Shown: positions 8,535 to 19,840 of the stretch, piece by piece | Position numbering within the stretch: position 1 is the first letter of the stretch | How the letters are laid out: the number at the start of each line of letters is the position of its first letter | Source of the DNA: a bacterium | GTDB lineage: Bacteria > Zhuqueibacterota > QNDG01 > DTFT01 | Direction: 5' to 3' | Length of the DNA: 58,029 nucleotides | Assembly (NCBI GenBank): GCA_030372965.1 | Contig: JAUCQC010000170.1 | Span: forward strand, 1-58,029 | The notes under the pieces: model-generated | Seen by the model: only the letters and a program-made list of their open reading frames with translations | Database searches by the model: none | What the model was told of the DNA's origin: nothing | Position numbers and translations under genes: made by a program

Positions 8535-9680
8535 ATGCCCTCATCGGATCCGGATCGTTCCACGGGCAGAAAAATAATGGTCGTGGTCGGTACCCGGCCC
8601 GAAGCCATCAAGCTGGCGCCCGTCATCCTCGAGCTGAAAAAGCGGCCCGCTTTCAAGACTTTTGTCGTGGCCACTGCCCAGCACCGCGAAATGCTCGACC
8701 AGGTCCTGGAGATCTTCCGCATCAAACCGGACGCGGACCTCGATCTGATGACGCCCAACCAGACCCTGTTCGATGTGACCGGACGCGCGGTGAAGGCCTT
8801 CGAGGCGGTGCTGAACGAGGTCCGGCCCGACTGCGTGCTCGTTCAGGGCGACACGACCACGGCCTTTGTCGGCGCGCTTGCCGCGTTCTATCACAAGGCG
8901 GCTGTCGGCCACGTCGAAGCCGGCCTCCGGACCGGGAACAAGTATTTCCCGTTCCCCGAGGAGGTCAACCGCAAAATGGTCACGGCCATCGCGGATTATC
9001 ATTTCGCGCCGACCGAATCGAACCGCCGCAATCTGCTGGCCGAGGGCGTGCCGGACGCCGCGATCACGGTGACCGGGAACACGGTGATCGACGCCCTGCT
9101 CATGACCGTGGAGCCGGATTTCTCGCCCAAGGGATTCACTTTGCCCAGGCACCAGGGTCTGATTCTCGTCACGGCGCACCGCAGGGAGAATTTCGGCGAG
9201 CCGCTGGAAGCCGTCTTGCACGCCGTCCGCGACCTGGCCGGCCTGTATCCGCATCATTTGTTCGTGTATCCTGTGCACATGAACCGGAACGTGCAGAAGC
9301 CCGCGAACGCCATTCTCTCCAAAATCGACAATGTGATGCTCCTGCCGCCCCTCGATTACCGGACCTTCTCCAATCTCATGGCCATGTCCACGATCGTGCT
9401 GACCGATTCCGGCGGCATTCAGGAGGAGGCGCCGTCCCTCGGAAAGCCCGTGCTGGTGCTGAGGAACGAGACGGAGCGGCCCGAGGCCGTGGAAGCCGGA
9501 ACCGTCATGCTGGTCGGGCCGGACCGGGAGCGCATTGTCCGGGAGGTGCGGCGCCTGCTGGACGACCGGGACGCCTACGACCGGATGGCGCGCGCGGTGA
9601 ACCCCTACGGCGACGGCAAGGCGTCCGTGCGCATCGCGGATTTTCTGGAAAAGAGAATGGAACAGGGATTGAACGCATGA
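8535..9680 (+). CDS. wecB: UDP-N-acetylglucosamine 2-epimerase (non-hydrolysing)
   Basis: 'MVVVGTRPEAIKLAPVI', 'VQGDTTTAFVGALAAFYHKAAVGHVEAGLRTGN', 'DSGGIQEEAPSLGKPVLVLRNETERPE'. Confidence 0.95.
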   Translation: MPSSDPDRSTGRKIMVVVGTRPEAIKLAPVILELKKRPAFKTFVVATAQHREMLDQVLEIFRIKPDADLDLMTPNQTLFDVTGRAVKAFEAVLNEVRPDCVLVQGDTTTAFVGALAAFYHKAAVGHVEAGLRTGNKYFPFPEEVNRKMVTAIADYHFAPTESNRRNLLAEGVPDAAITVTGNTVIDALLMTVEPDFSPKGFTLPRHQGLILVTAHRRENFGEPLEAVLHAVRDLAGLYPHHLFVYPVHMNRNVQKPANAILSKIDNVMLLPPLDYRTFSNLMAMSTIVLTDSGGIQEEAPSLGKPVLVLRNETERPEAVEAGTVMLVGPDRERIVREVRRLLDDRDAYDRMARAVNPYGDGKASVRIADFLEKRMEQGLNA

Positions 9681-9766
9681 AGAAAGAGCGGAACACGGAT
9701 TGAACGGATGAAACGGATCTGCGCGGATAAAGATGGATGAATAGGGTAATGCACTGATTTTAAGGC

Positions 9767-11089
9767 GTGTCATCCCCGCGAACGCGGGGACCCAGGGGAT
9801 GGGGGAAGTGCTTGTCATCCAATTCAGGATATGCGAAGAGCTTAAACCTCGTTTTTCTTTCTCTCATGTCTCTGTCGTCGACTCCTCTTTTGTCTCAGGA
9901 ACGATCAACTTCCTTTATTCCAATCCGCAATTTCGTCTATCAACTGCAGGATGTGGATTTCTCGGCCATGGGACAGGCCGGATTCAATCTGGCGATTATC
10001 GATTATTCAGCGGATGGAACGGATCAAGCGGCTTTTTCCCGGGGTCGGGTCGATTCACTCAGAAGCGCCCCTGCGGGTCCGTCCATCGTTCTTGCCTACC
10101 TCAGCATAGGTGAGGCCGAGGACTACCGTTTCTACTGGCAGGCCGGATGGACACCCGGAAATCCGTCCTGGCTGGGCCGCGAGAACCCGGACTGGGAGGG
10201 GAATTACCGCGTCGCGTACTGGGATTCCGGCTGGCGGGACATCGTCCTGCGGTATCTGGAGAAAATACAGGACGCCGGGTTCGACGGCGTGTACTGCGAT
10301 CTGGTCGATCAGTACGAATACTTCATGGAAAGGGGAAGATCCACGGCAGCGGAGGAAATGGCGGATCTGGTCGCGGCCATACGGGAGGCCGGCAGGATCC
10401 GCGATCCCGATTTCCTGGTTTTCGTGCAGAACGCGTCCGAATTACCGGGCCTGGTCCCTTCGTATCTCGAGACCGTGGACGGCATAGGCCAGGAGGACAT
10501 CTATTACGGGTATGAGAGGGATGGAGTCGCGACGCCGTCCGAAGTGACGTCCCGGCTGGAAGCCAGCCTGGCCGTTTTCCGGGACGCCGGAAAGACAGTG
10601 TTGACCGTGGATTACCCGTTTTCTCTCAGTGAAAACCGGCCCCACTTCGATTCATCCACGCGGTTGAAAATCGACCGGGCTTACGAGCGCTCCGCCTCCA
10701 ATGGATTCATCCCCTACTGCACGGTCCGAGAACTGAACTACATGACCGTGAATCCGGGGCATGAGCCGTCCGCGGTCCGGAATCCGGAAGCGTCCGTTTC
10801 TCCGCGTCCGGAGAGTCCAGCCCTGTTTCCCAATTTTCCAAATCCATTCAACGGCGGCACCGTCATCCCGGTTTCCTTGTCCCGGCCCGTTCGCGCGACC
10901 CTGTCCGTGTTTGACGTCCGCGGAGCAGAGACGGTCCGGATTCACCAAGGAACGGTCCGTGCCGGCCGAACGGAATTCCTTTGGGACGGGAACGGCGCTG
11001 ACGGCGGGCCCGCGTCGAGCGGTGTGTATTTCGCGGTGCTGGAAACGGCGGGGAATAGGGAGACGGTCAAATTGCTGCTGGTACGGTGA
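9767..11089 (+). CDS. Secreted TM1410-like (endo-alpha-1,4-polygalactosaminidase-type/GH114-like) protein with FlgD/T9SS C-terminus
   Basis: 'LAYLSIGEAEDYRFYW...NPDWEGNYRVAYWDSGWRDIVLRYLEKIQDAGFDGVYCDLVDQYEY'; C-terminus NFPNPFNGGTVIPVSL...VKLLLVR. Start uncertain; the 5'-most start lies in a REP-like sequence. Confidence 0.8.
   Translation: MSSPRTRGPRGWGKCLSSNSGYAKSLNLVFLSLMSLSSTPLLSQERSTSFIPIRNFVYQLQDVDFSAMGQAGFNLAIIDYSADGTDQAAFSRGRVDSLRSAPAGPSIVLAYLSIGEAEDYRFYWQAGWTPGNPSWLGRENPDWEGNYRVAYWDSGWRDIVLRYLEKIQDAGFDGVYCDLVDQYEYFMERGRSTAAEEMADLVAAIREAGRIRDPDFLVFVQNASELPGLVPSYLETVDGIGQEDIYYGYERDGVATPSEVTSRLEASLAVFRDAGKTVLTVDYPFSLSENRPHFDSSTRLKIDRAYERSASNGFIPYCTVRELNYMTVNPGHEPSAVRNPEASVSPRPESPALFPNFPNPFNGGTVIPVSLSRPVRATLSVFDVRGAETVRIHQGTVRAGRTEFLWDGNGADGGPASSGVYFAVLETAGNRETVKLLLVR
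9771..9800. repeat. REP-like palindrome (CATCCCCGCGAACGCGGGGACCCAGGGGATG)
   Basis: CCCCGCG-AA-CGCGGGG stem followed by CCCAGGGGATGGGG. Confidence 0.6.
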
Positions 11090-11102
11090 AAATCCCCCTG
11101 TA

Positions 11103-11125
11103 GTCCCCCTTTTTCAAAGGGGGAC
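11103..11125. repeat. REP-like/terminator hairpin
   Basis: GTCCCCCTTT-TTC-AAAGGGGGAC perfect 10-bp stem, followed by CCCCCCTGACCCCCC. Confidence 0.65.
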
Positions 11126-11212
11126 AGGAGAAATCCCCCCTGACCCCCCTTCTTCGAAGCCTTCAATAATTCGGGAATCCATTCGCTTGGTCCCGCTCCG
11201 CGGGAGGGGGAA

Positions 11213-13165
11213 TTATTTTATAAGCACCATTCTTCGGTTAGCGACGCGGCCGGCGCTTTCGATGCGGCAGATGTAAATGCCGGATGGAAGGGGCACTCCG
11301 TCCCGGCCGCGGCCGTTCCACTCCATTTTCTGAATTCCGGGCGCTTTAATCATGCGTTCCATCCGGAACAGCTCCGTGCCCCGAAGGTCGAAAACGAGGA
11401 CGGTCACGGGGCCGGGCCTGTCCGTGCGGAAGGAGAGAGTCGTCGAGGGGTTGAAGGGATTGGGATAATTGGGAAGCAGTCCAAAACGCCCCGGAACATC
11501 CCCCGCCACGCGCACCGCATTCGCGTCCGGATCCGAAATGCGGATGTCGTCCAGATCCAGCTGGACCCCCTCCAGCGGTCCGTGTTCCGCGACAATGGCC
11601 AGCCGGTCCACGGCCGTCCAGTCGAAAAGCCCCTCCGGATTGTACCACCGATCATTGTCCCACGAGCCGTGCTCCGTGAAATCCCGGAGCGCCACCCGGA
11701 TGTTCTGCCAGTCGCCGGTCCAGTCCAGATCGGGAGGGCCGAGCGTGGTCCGGATGCGCCAGGGGTGGTCGTCCGGGTCTCCGGTTTTCGTGTCCTCGAA
11801 ACGCGCGTCTACGCGTGTGTCCGGGTCGCTGCACCTCGCCCACAGGTTCAGCTCGAAGCCCCGCTCGACCAGTACGGACAGGTCCCGGGCTCCGGAAAAA
11901 CGGAAGGCGACGTTCCCGTAACGGTCGAAATCCGAGATCGTCAGGCAGAAGGACCCCGCGCGCGGGCTGTCTTCGCTGTACCAGTCCGCGGTTCCCGCGC
12001 TGTGCCAGCCCGCGTCGAGCAGCCCGCTGCCGATGAAATCGTCGTAGAGCGTGAAACCGACGGTGTCCGGAGACAGGGACGGTTCCCGCTGGGGAGGAGG
12101 CGTGAGGCCCAGGGCCGCGGCCATGGCCGTGTCCACGTCCGTCTCCACGTTTCCCGGTGTGCCGGGCTCGAACATGCCGAATCCGCCGTTGTAATCCCAC
12201 AGGCTCCAGGCGATACCTTTCTCCTCCAGGTATCCCCGGACCACCGCATGCCACCGGGCGCGGTCCGCGGACGTCGAATGGATCTGGTAGGCGCCGAACT
12301 CGCCGCACCACAGCGGCACATTCCGCTGGTTTTTAAAGCGGACCGCGATGTCGATCAGGGAACGGACATGGGCCGCGTTTCCCTGCCGCGGGTAGTCGTT
12401 GTAGGTGTCCTGCCACCACGTGCCAATCAGGGACGCGGGCAGGCCAGGCATGCGCGATGCATCATAGGGATAGGGAATGCCCGCGATGTCCGCGCCCGAC
12501 GGATCCGTCCAGGACGCGCCCTGGTGCGTGAACAGGAAGGGATCATAGAAGTGGAAGGTATAAATCAGGTTCGTGTCCGCGTACGCGGGGATGAGGCTGA
12601 GATTGTTGTAGCCGTTCCATCCCGCCCCGCCGACCACGATGGTGTGGAGCGGATCCTCCAGCCGGATGGCGTCAATGACCCTGCCCTGCATGGCGTTCCA
12701 CACCGCGTCCGATATCCCGTGCGGCTCGTTCTGCACTTCGTAATGCACGAGGCCGGAGCGGTTCCGGAAGTGACGGGCGACCTGCGTCCAGGACGCGAGC
12801 AGGACCGGCTCAATGGCGGGGTCGGTGTCCACGGCCGGGTCGAAGGTGTGGTTGTCGATGATGAGGTTCAGGCCCGCGGCCTCGGCCCGGTCGACGGCCA
12901 TGTCGAGGAACCGGAGAAAGAGGGGGTCTAGTTCGTAAGCGGGGGCGGATCCCGCCATGTTCAGCAGATCGACCGGCAGGCGCACGTGGTCGCATCCCAG
13001 GTTCCGGATGGCGTTGAAGTCGTCCTGCGTGAAGCGGTTGACGTGGATCTCGCTCGCGGAGGACCGCTGGAACCAGTCCGCGAGATTCACGCCCCGGCGG
13101 AAGGGAAGGTCCCGGCCGGAGGCCGAGGCCGCGGCGAGGAACAGCAGCAGGATCGTCTTTTTCAT
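11213..13165 (-). CDS. Secreted glycoside hydrolase family 5 (cellulase-like) with FlgD/T9SS C-terminus
   Basis: Signal peptide; 'RGVNLADWF', 'HVRLPVD', 'VHYEVQNEPHG', 'PLWCGEFGAYQ'; C-terminus NYPNPFNPSTTLSFRT...RRMVLIK. Confidence 0.9.
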   Translation of the reverse strand: MKKTILLLFLAAASASGRDLPFRRGVNLADWFQRSSASEIHVNRFTQDDFNAIRNLGCDHVRLPVDLLNMAGSAPAYELDPLFLRFLDMAVDRAEAAGLNLIIDNHTFDPAVDTDPAIEPVLLASWTQVARHFRNRSGLVHYEVQNEPHGISDAVWNAMQGRVIDAIRLEDPLHTIVVGGAGWNGYNNLSLIPAYADTNLIYTFHFYDPFLFTHQGASWTDPSGADIAGIPYPYDASRMPGLPASLIGTWWQDTYNDYPRQGNAAHVRSLIDIAVRFKNQRNVPLWCGEFGAYQIHSTSADRARWHAVVRGYLEEKGIAWSLWDYNGGFGMFEPGTPGNVETDVDTAMAAALGLTPPPQREPSLSPDTVGFTLYDDFIGSGLLDAGWHSAGTADWYSEDSPRAGSFCLTISDFDRYGNVAFRFSGARDLSVLVERGFELNLWARCSDPDTRVDARFEDTKTGDPDDHPWRIRTTLGPPDLDWTGDWQNIRVALRDFTEHGSWDNDRWYNPEGLFDWTAVDRLAIVAEHGPLEGVQLDLDDIRISDPDANAVRVAGDVPGRFGLLPNYPNPFNPSTTLSFRTDRPGPVTVLVFDLRGTELFRMERMIKAPGIQKMEWNGRGRDGVPLPSGIYICRIESAGRVANRRMVLIK

Positions 13166-13220
13166 GACGGCTCCTTTGCCGGATTGAAGTAATTATTCTG
13201 CGATGGACAGCTGATATCAA

Positions 13221-13256
13221 TCGTTCGAACGTTGACACGTTTGCACGTTCCAACGT
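13221..13256. repeat. 8-bp-periodic CGT array
   Basis: NCGT at 13221, 13229, 13237, 13245 and 13253 (exact 8-bp steps). Confidence 0.8.
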
Positions 13257-13305
13257 CCCTTCCCCCCGAAACCCGGGATGCCGTCCGAATACCGGTGCTT
13301 TTTAA

Positions 13306-13341
13306 ACGTGCATGCGTTCATGCGTGTGGACGTGCAACCGT
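13306..13341. repeat. 8-bp-periodic CGT array
   Basis: NCGT at 13306, 13314, 13322, 13330 and 13338 (exact 8-bp steps). Confidence 0.75.
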
Positions 13342-13343
13342 GT

Positions 13344-15065
13344 CTATTGTTTCCCCTCCTTCCCCTTCCCGTGACGCTTGCCCGTGTACAGGAACCGCTT
13401 GATCTTATGGGTCGGCGTTTTCTCGAAAGGCTCGGGGTGTTCGACGATGCGCGTGATCCTGGAGAACTTGGACACGCTCGCGTTGACCCTGTGGCGCATC
13501 GCCTCCAGCCTCTCGCGCACGGCGTGGCCGATCTGCTCCTTCGTCAGGCCGAGGGCCTCGAGTTCGCGGTGCAGGAACTCGTAGTTCGGGTGCACGGCCG
13601 CGACCAGCTTCCCCTCCTCCTCGTAGACCAGGGACTCCGTGACCTCTTCCGACCGGTTCAGAACGGACTCGATTTCCTCGGGGTAGATGTTCTCGCCGTT
13701 GGGCCCGATGATCGTGTTTTTCGCGCGGCCCATGATGTACAGATACCCGTCCTTGTCCAATTTGCCCAGGTCCCCGGTCCGGAACCAGCCGTCCGGAGAC
13801 AGCACTTCGGCCGTGCGCGCGGGGTCGCGGTAATAGCCGGCCATGACATTGTCGCCGCGGACGTAGATCTCGCCCTCGCCGGTTTCCGGGTCCTGGTGTT
13901 CGAGGCGGATCTCCACGCCGGGGATGACGGGGCCGGTGGAGCGGAAACGGGTCAGCCGCGGCGTGCACCCGGCGACCATGGGCGACGTCTCGGTGAGGCC
14001 GTAGCCGATGGCGTAGGGGAATCCGCCCTCGCGCAGGAAGCGTTCCGTGTCCTCCGACACCTTGGCGCCGCCGATGCCGTAGAAATGCAGTTTTCCCCCG
14101 AACGTCCGGTACACTTTTTTGGCGGCCGCGCGGTGGAGGATGCGGCGCGTAAACGGCACCTTCATCAGGCCCCGCATCAGGCCGTTGGCCGACAGCTTGG
14201 GAAGAACGCTGTTCTTGTACACCTTCTCCATGATCAGGGGAACCGTGAGCATGACCGTGGGCCGGACGGTTTCGAGCGCCGGCATCAGGACGCGCGCCAC
14301 GGGCGGTTTGTCGAGATAATGCACGCAGGCGCCCTTGGCCAGCGGGATCAGGAACCCGATGGTGAATTCGTAGCAGTGGGAGAGGGGCAGGATGGAGAGG
14401 AACCGGTCCTCCTCCGTGACGCGCTGGATCTCGAGCGTGGCCAGCGTGTCGAAGACGAAGTTGCGGTGCGTCAGCACCACGCCCTTCGAGTGGCCCGTGG
14501 TGCCGGACGTGTAGATGATTGCGGCCGTGTCCTCCTCCCGGACCGGACGGGAAGCCCAGCTCAGGTCGTCCCGGGCGCCGTCCGGCGTCCGGTCCAGCCC
14601 GTCCGAACCGGGCAGGGCCGCCACCGCCTCGGCGGTCGATCCGTCCGGGATCCGCACGAATCCCTCCATGCGGACGCGTATCGGGCAGGACAAACCGCCG
14701 TCGCCCTCCGCCTTGGCGAACTGTTTCTGCGAGACGATCAGAACCCGGGCCTCGGAATGCGCCAGGATGGTCCGTATCTCGTCGGTGTGAAAATCGGGAA
14801 GGATGGGGACCGCGATCGCGCCGAGCGAAGTGACCGCGAAATGCGCGATGCCCCATTCGGGCCTGTTCTCCGAAAGGATGGCGACGCGGTCTCCGGCGGA
14901 CACGCCCAGGGCCGAGAGCCCGGCCGAGAGGGCGCCGACGCGGCCGCCGAATTCACGGTAGGTGACCGGTGTCCCCCCGACCCAGCAGACCGCGGGTCTT
15001 TCACCGTAAGTCTCGATGGTCCGCCGGAGCAGGGCCGGGAGCGTTTTCTTTTCAATCGGCTTCAA
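13344..15065 (-). CDS. AMP-forming long-chain acyl-CoA synthetase
   Basis: 'AAIIYTSGTTGHSKGVVLTHRNF', 'GYGLTETSPMVAG', 'DGWFRTGDLGKLDKDGYLYIMGRAKNTII'. TTG start after AGAGGAG preferred over the longer ORF. Confidence 0.9.
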   Translation of the reverse strand: MKPIEKKTLPALLRRTIETYGERPAVCWVGGTPVTYREFGGRVGALSAGLSALGVSAGDRVAILSENRPEWGIAHFAVTSLGAIAVPILPDFHTDEIRTILAHSEARVLIVSQKQFAKAEGDGGLSCPIRVRMEGFVRIPDGSTAEAVAALPGSDGLDRTPDGARDDLSWASRPVREEDTAAIIYTSGTTGHSKGVVLTHRNFVFDTLATLEIQRVTEEDRFLSILPLSHCYEFTIGFLIPLAKGACVHYLDKPPVARVLMPALETVRPTVMLTVPLIMEKVYKNSVLPKLSANGLMRGLMKVPFTRRILHRAAAKKVYRTFGGKLHFYGIGGAKVSEDTERFLREGGFPYAIGYGLTETSPMVAGCTPRLTRFRSTGPVIPGVEIRLEHQDPETGEGEIYVRGDNVMAGYYRDPARTAEVLSPDGWFRTGDLGKLDKDGYLYIMGRAKNTIIGPNGENIYPEEIESVLNRSEEVTESLVYEEEGKLVAAVHPNYEFLHRELEALGLTKEQIGHAVRERLEAMRHRVNASVSKFSRITRIVEHPEPFEKTPTHKIKRFLYTGKRHGKGKEGKQ

Positions 15066-15180
15066 TGAAGTCTCCTCTCTTGTCAGTCCGGCGGCGCCCG
15101 GCCGCGTTTTCAGCCGCCCTGTCCCACGGTCCGGCCGCCTCCCGTCCGCCGGCGCGGATGAAAAAACACGCGCGCGGGAT

Positions 15181-15801
15181 TCATTCGAAATCCGCGGGAT
15201 CGCCCTCTCCGCGGCGGAGCACACGATAGGGAAATTCCATGAGGTTCACGACCGTGGTGGGCCGCGACCCGGTCCAACCGCCGTCGACGATCAGGTCCAC
15301 CCGGCCGTTGAGACGCCGGAGGATTTCGTCCGGATCCGCGAGCGGATCCTCGTCCGGCGGCAGGATGAGCGTGGTCGTCAGCATGGGCTCGTTGAGCGCC
15401 GCGAGAATGGCGCGCGCGATGCGGTGGGTGGGCACGCGGAGGCCGATGGTTTTCCGCTTGGGGTGGACGCACCGGCGGGGCACTTCGCGGGTGGCCTGCA
15501 GGATGAACGTGTACTGCCCCGGGGTATGGGCCTTGAGCAGGCGGTACACGGGCGTGTCGAACACGGCATACAGAGAAACCTCGGACAGGTCGCGGCACAG
15601 GAGCGTGAAGTTGTGATGGGCGTCCACCTGGCGGATCTGGCAGATCCGGTCATGGGCCGATTTGTCCCCGAGGTGACAGCCCAGCGCGTATCCCGAGTCC
15701 GTCGGATACGCCACGACGCCGCCTTCGCGGATCGCGTCGACGCACCGGGTGATCAGCCGACTCTGGGGGTTCTCCGGATGAATTTGGATGACGTCGGTCA
15801 T
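15181..15801 (-). CDS. L-threonylcarbamoyladenylate synthase family (YrdC/YciO/Sua5)
   Basis: 'GGVVAYPTDSGYALGC', 'YTFILQATREVPRRCVHPKRKTIGLRVP'. Confidence 0.92.
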   Translation of the reverse strand: MTDVIQIHPENPQSRLITRCVDAIREGGVVAYPTDSGYALGCHLGDKSAHDRICQIRQVDAHHNFTLLCRDLSEVSLYAVFDTPVYRLLKAHTPGQYTFILQATREVPRRCVHPKRKTIGLRVPTHRIARAILAALNEPMLTTTLILPPDEDPLADPDEILRRLNGRVDLIVDGGWTGSRPTTVVNLMEFPYRVLRRGEGDPADFE

Positions 15802-16026
15802 GGTTCGCGGAAATACGCCGTTTCCGGACGGTCGCCTCCCCTCCGGCGGATCGCCCGGCGAAACGCGACCTCCTCGCGCGATCGGTGCCGGAGAAAGCGG
15901 GGTTCTCCGGATCTCCGCGGCCGCGGTGAGCGCCGCCGGAGCCCCCGCCGGCGAAAGGGGATTCCCGGTTTCGCGCGGCGGCGGGGGGGCGGAACGGCCC
16001 GTGCCAGATGCCCCGGGCCGGAACGG

Positions 16027-16404
16027 TCAGCCGATCAGCTTCCTGTAATCCGCGGCCTGCATGAGGCCGTCCCACTGGCCCTTGTCGGACAGCCGGATTT
16101 TAAGGATCCAGCCCTTTCCGTACGGATCCTGGTTCACGGTCTGGGGCGCGCTTTCGAGCGCCTTGTTCACCTCGACCACTTCGCCGGAAAGCGGGGCGAA
16201 CAGGTCCGAAACCGCCTTGACCGCCTCGATGGACGCGCACGATTTCCCCTGCTCGGTCTTCTTGCCGGGGGCCGGCATTTCGACGAAGACAATGTCCCCG
16301 AGCTCGGATTGGGCGTAGTCGGTGATGCCGACCACGGCGTCGCCGCCCTCAAGGCGGGCCCACTCGTGTTCCTTGGTGTAGCGGAGGTCTTCAGGTACGT
16401 TCAT
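16027..16404 (-). CDS. gcvH: Glycine cleavage system H protein
   Basis: 'MNVPEDLRYTKEHEWAR', lipoyl-site region 'CASIEAVKAVSDLFAPLSGEVVEVN'. Confidence 0.95.
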   Translation of the reverse strand: MNVPEDLRYTKEHEWARLEGGDAVVGITDYAQSELGDIVFVEMPAPGKKTEQGKSCASIEAVKAVSDLFAPLSGEVVEVNKALESAPQTVNQDPYGKGWILKIRLSDKGQWDGLMQAADYRKLIG

Positions 16405-16459
16405 GGGATCGTCCTTCGATAATGGGGTCATGCCGGCTGGACGGGCGGCCGCCGCGTCT

Positions 16460-17824
<1,365 letters not shown>

Positions 17825-17835
17825 GGCCGGGGGCC

Positions 17836-18327
<492 letters not shown>

Positions 18328-18350
18328 GATCGTTCCCCCGGAAGTCAGGG

Positions 18351-18911
18351 TTATTTCACCCGTTCCACGTAAATGCCGGTGCGGGTGTCGACTTTGATGA
18401 CCGTCCCCTCCGAAAGGAAGAGCGGAACCTGAACCACGGCGCCCGATTCGACGGTGGCCGGCTTGGTGGCGCCGGAAACCGTGTCGCCCTTGAGGCCGGG
18501 GTCGGTTTTCACGATCTTGAGATCCACGAAATTGGGGATGTTCACGCCGATGGGCGTGTCGCCGTGGTACACGATTTCGACTTCAAGGTTTTCCTTCATG
18601 TAGATGTGGCCGTCCCCGACCACGTCCTCGGTGAGCGTGACCTGATCGTAGGTGACGGAGTCCATGAAGGTGTAGTCCCGGTCGCTTTTATAGAGGAACT
18701 GGAAGGTCCTCGTCTCGAGACGGACGTCCTCGACCTTGTCGCCCGACCGGAAGGTCTTGTCGAGCACGCGGCCGGTTTTGACGTTCTTGATGCGCGTCCG
18801 GACAAAGGCCCCGCCCTTGCCGGGTTTGACGTGCTGGAACTCGACGATGCTGTAGAGATCGCCCTCCAGGAGCATGACCAGACCGTTACGGAATTCGGAA
18901 GTGGAGACCAT
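18351..18911 (-). CDS. efp: Translation elongation factor P
   Basis: '[47 protein letters not shown]'. Confidence 0.97.
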   Translation of the reverse strand: MVSTSEFRNGLVMLLEGDLYSIVEFQHVKPGKGGAFVRTRIKNVKTGRVLDKTFRSGDKVEDVRLETRTFQFLYKSDRDYTFMDSVTYDQVTLTEDVVGDGHIYMKENLEVEIVYHGDTPIGVNIPNFVDLKIVKTDPGLKGDTVSGATKPATVESGAVVQVPLFLSEGTVIKVDTRTGIYVERVK

Positions 18912-18956
18912 ATTTTCCTTTCGTCAGAGAAATAACCCTCAGGGAACAGACCAGCC

Positions 18957-18985
18957 AATATAAAGGATAAACAGTGAAATGTCAA
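18957..18985 (-). promoter_or_regulatory. Putative efp promoter
   Basis: On the minus strand: TTGACA-N17-TATATT, upstream of the efp ATG. Confidence 0.75.
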
Positions 18986-19297
18986 TGAAAAGGTGGGTTT
19001 TTACACTAGTTTTACATAAAAACGAGGGTTTTCAGCGAAATATTGAGGCTATTTTTTCATGATTATCGTGGGAAATTGAATGTGTCCTTTTTTTTGCGCC
19101 TAGGCGTGTAAGTGCATATATTTTTTGGATTAATTGTGTTTTTTCCCGAAGGTTTACGTTTTCGACCGCTTATGGGGAAATTCTTAAACCCATCATTCAG
19201 CCCCGTCAGGCCAAAATACAGGCCGGGCTTTCGGAAAACCGAACAGTTTCCGGCTCCCTTGATATATCACCGGAATGCGGGCCCCCAGATAAACCAT

Positions 19298-19326
19298 TTG
19301 ACTTTTTTACGGATTGTTGACATATT
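19298..19326 (+). promoter_or_regulatory. Putative promoter for DUF2085 gene operon
   Basis: TTGACT-N17-CATATT; -10 ends 7 nt before the ATG at 19334. Confidence 0.5.
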
Positions 19327-19333
19327 ACAAACC

Positions 19334-19840
19334 ATGGAGAAAAGAGGACTTTTCGCGGTTATCGCGTGGGCCGCGGCTTTGGCCGGACTGCTGTTCCCCC
19401 TGGTCCCGGCCGTTTGGAATGGCTTGGGCATGGGTCCCGATTTCATCCCGGCCTGTATCCGGTTCGGATACTCGTACGCCTGCCATCAGATACCGGAACG
19501 GTCCATTTTCCTTTTCGGCGAACCCATGGCCGTATGCGCCCGGTGTTACGGGGTTTACGCCGGATACGCGGCAGGCACGGCCGTCTGGTTTCTTCTCCGC
19601 AAGCGCCTGAAAGCGAAATCGCCCAAACCGGCCCTTTTTCCGGCCTGCCTGGCGCCCGCGGCCCTGGATTTCATCATGGGCCACCTGGGCCTCTTTGAAT
19701 CGCCCAACAGCCTGAGAATGCTCACCGGATTCGCGGCCGGAGCCGCGGTTCCCTTCTATCTTCTGCCCGCGGTGTTCGATCTCGTCACCGGAGTCCCGCA
19801 CCTGAGAGGAGTGACATGCAAGAAAAGCCCGGCAAACTGA
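19334..19840 (+). CDS. DUF2085-type membrane protein
   Basis: 'YSYACHQIPERSIFLFGEPMAVCARCYGVYAGY' conserved Cys motif; several TM segments. Confidence 0.8.
   Translation: MEKRGLFAVIAWAAALAGLLFPLVPAVWNGLGMGPDFIPACIRFGYSYACHQIPERSIFLFGEPMAVCARCYGVYAGYAAGTAVWFLLRKRLKAKSPKPALFPACLAPAALDFIMGHLGLFESPNSLRMLTGFAAGAAVPFYLLPAVFDLVTGVPHLRGVTCKKSPAN

Noticed and set aside
13278-15068. 596-aa plus-strand ORF
   Set aside because: Antisense shadow of the acyl-CoA synthetase.
19112-19333. N-terminal extension of the DUF2085 ORF
   Set aside because: AT-rich promoter-like DNA; the hydrophobic conserved protein begins at 19334.
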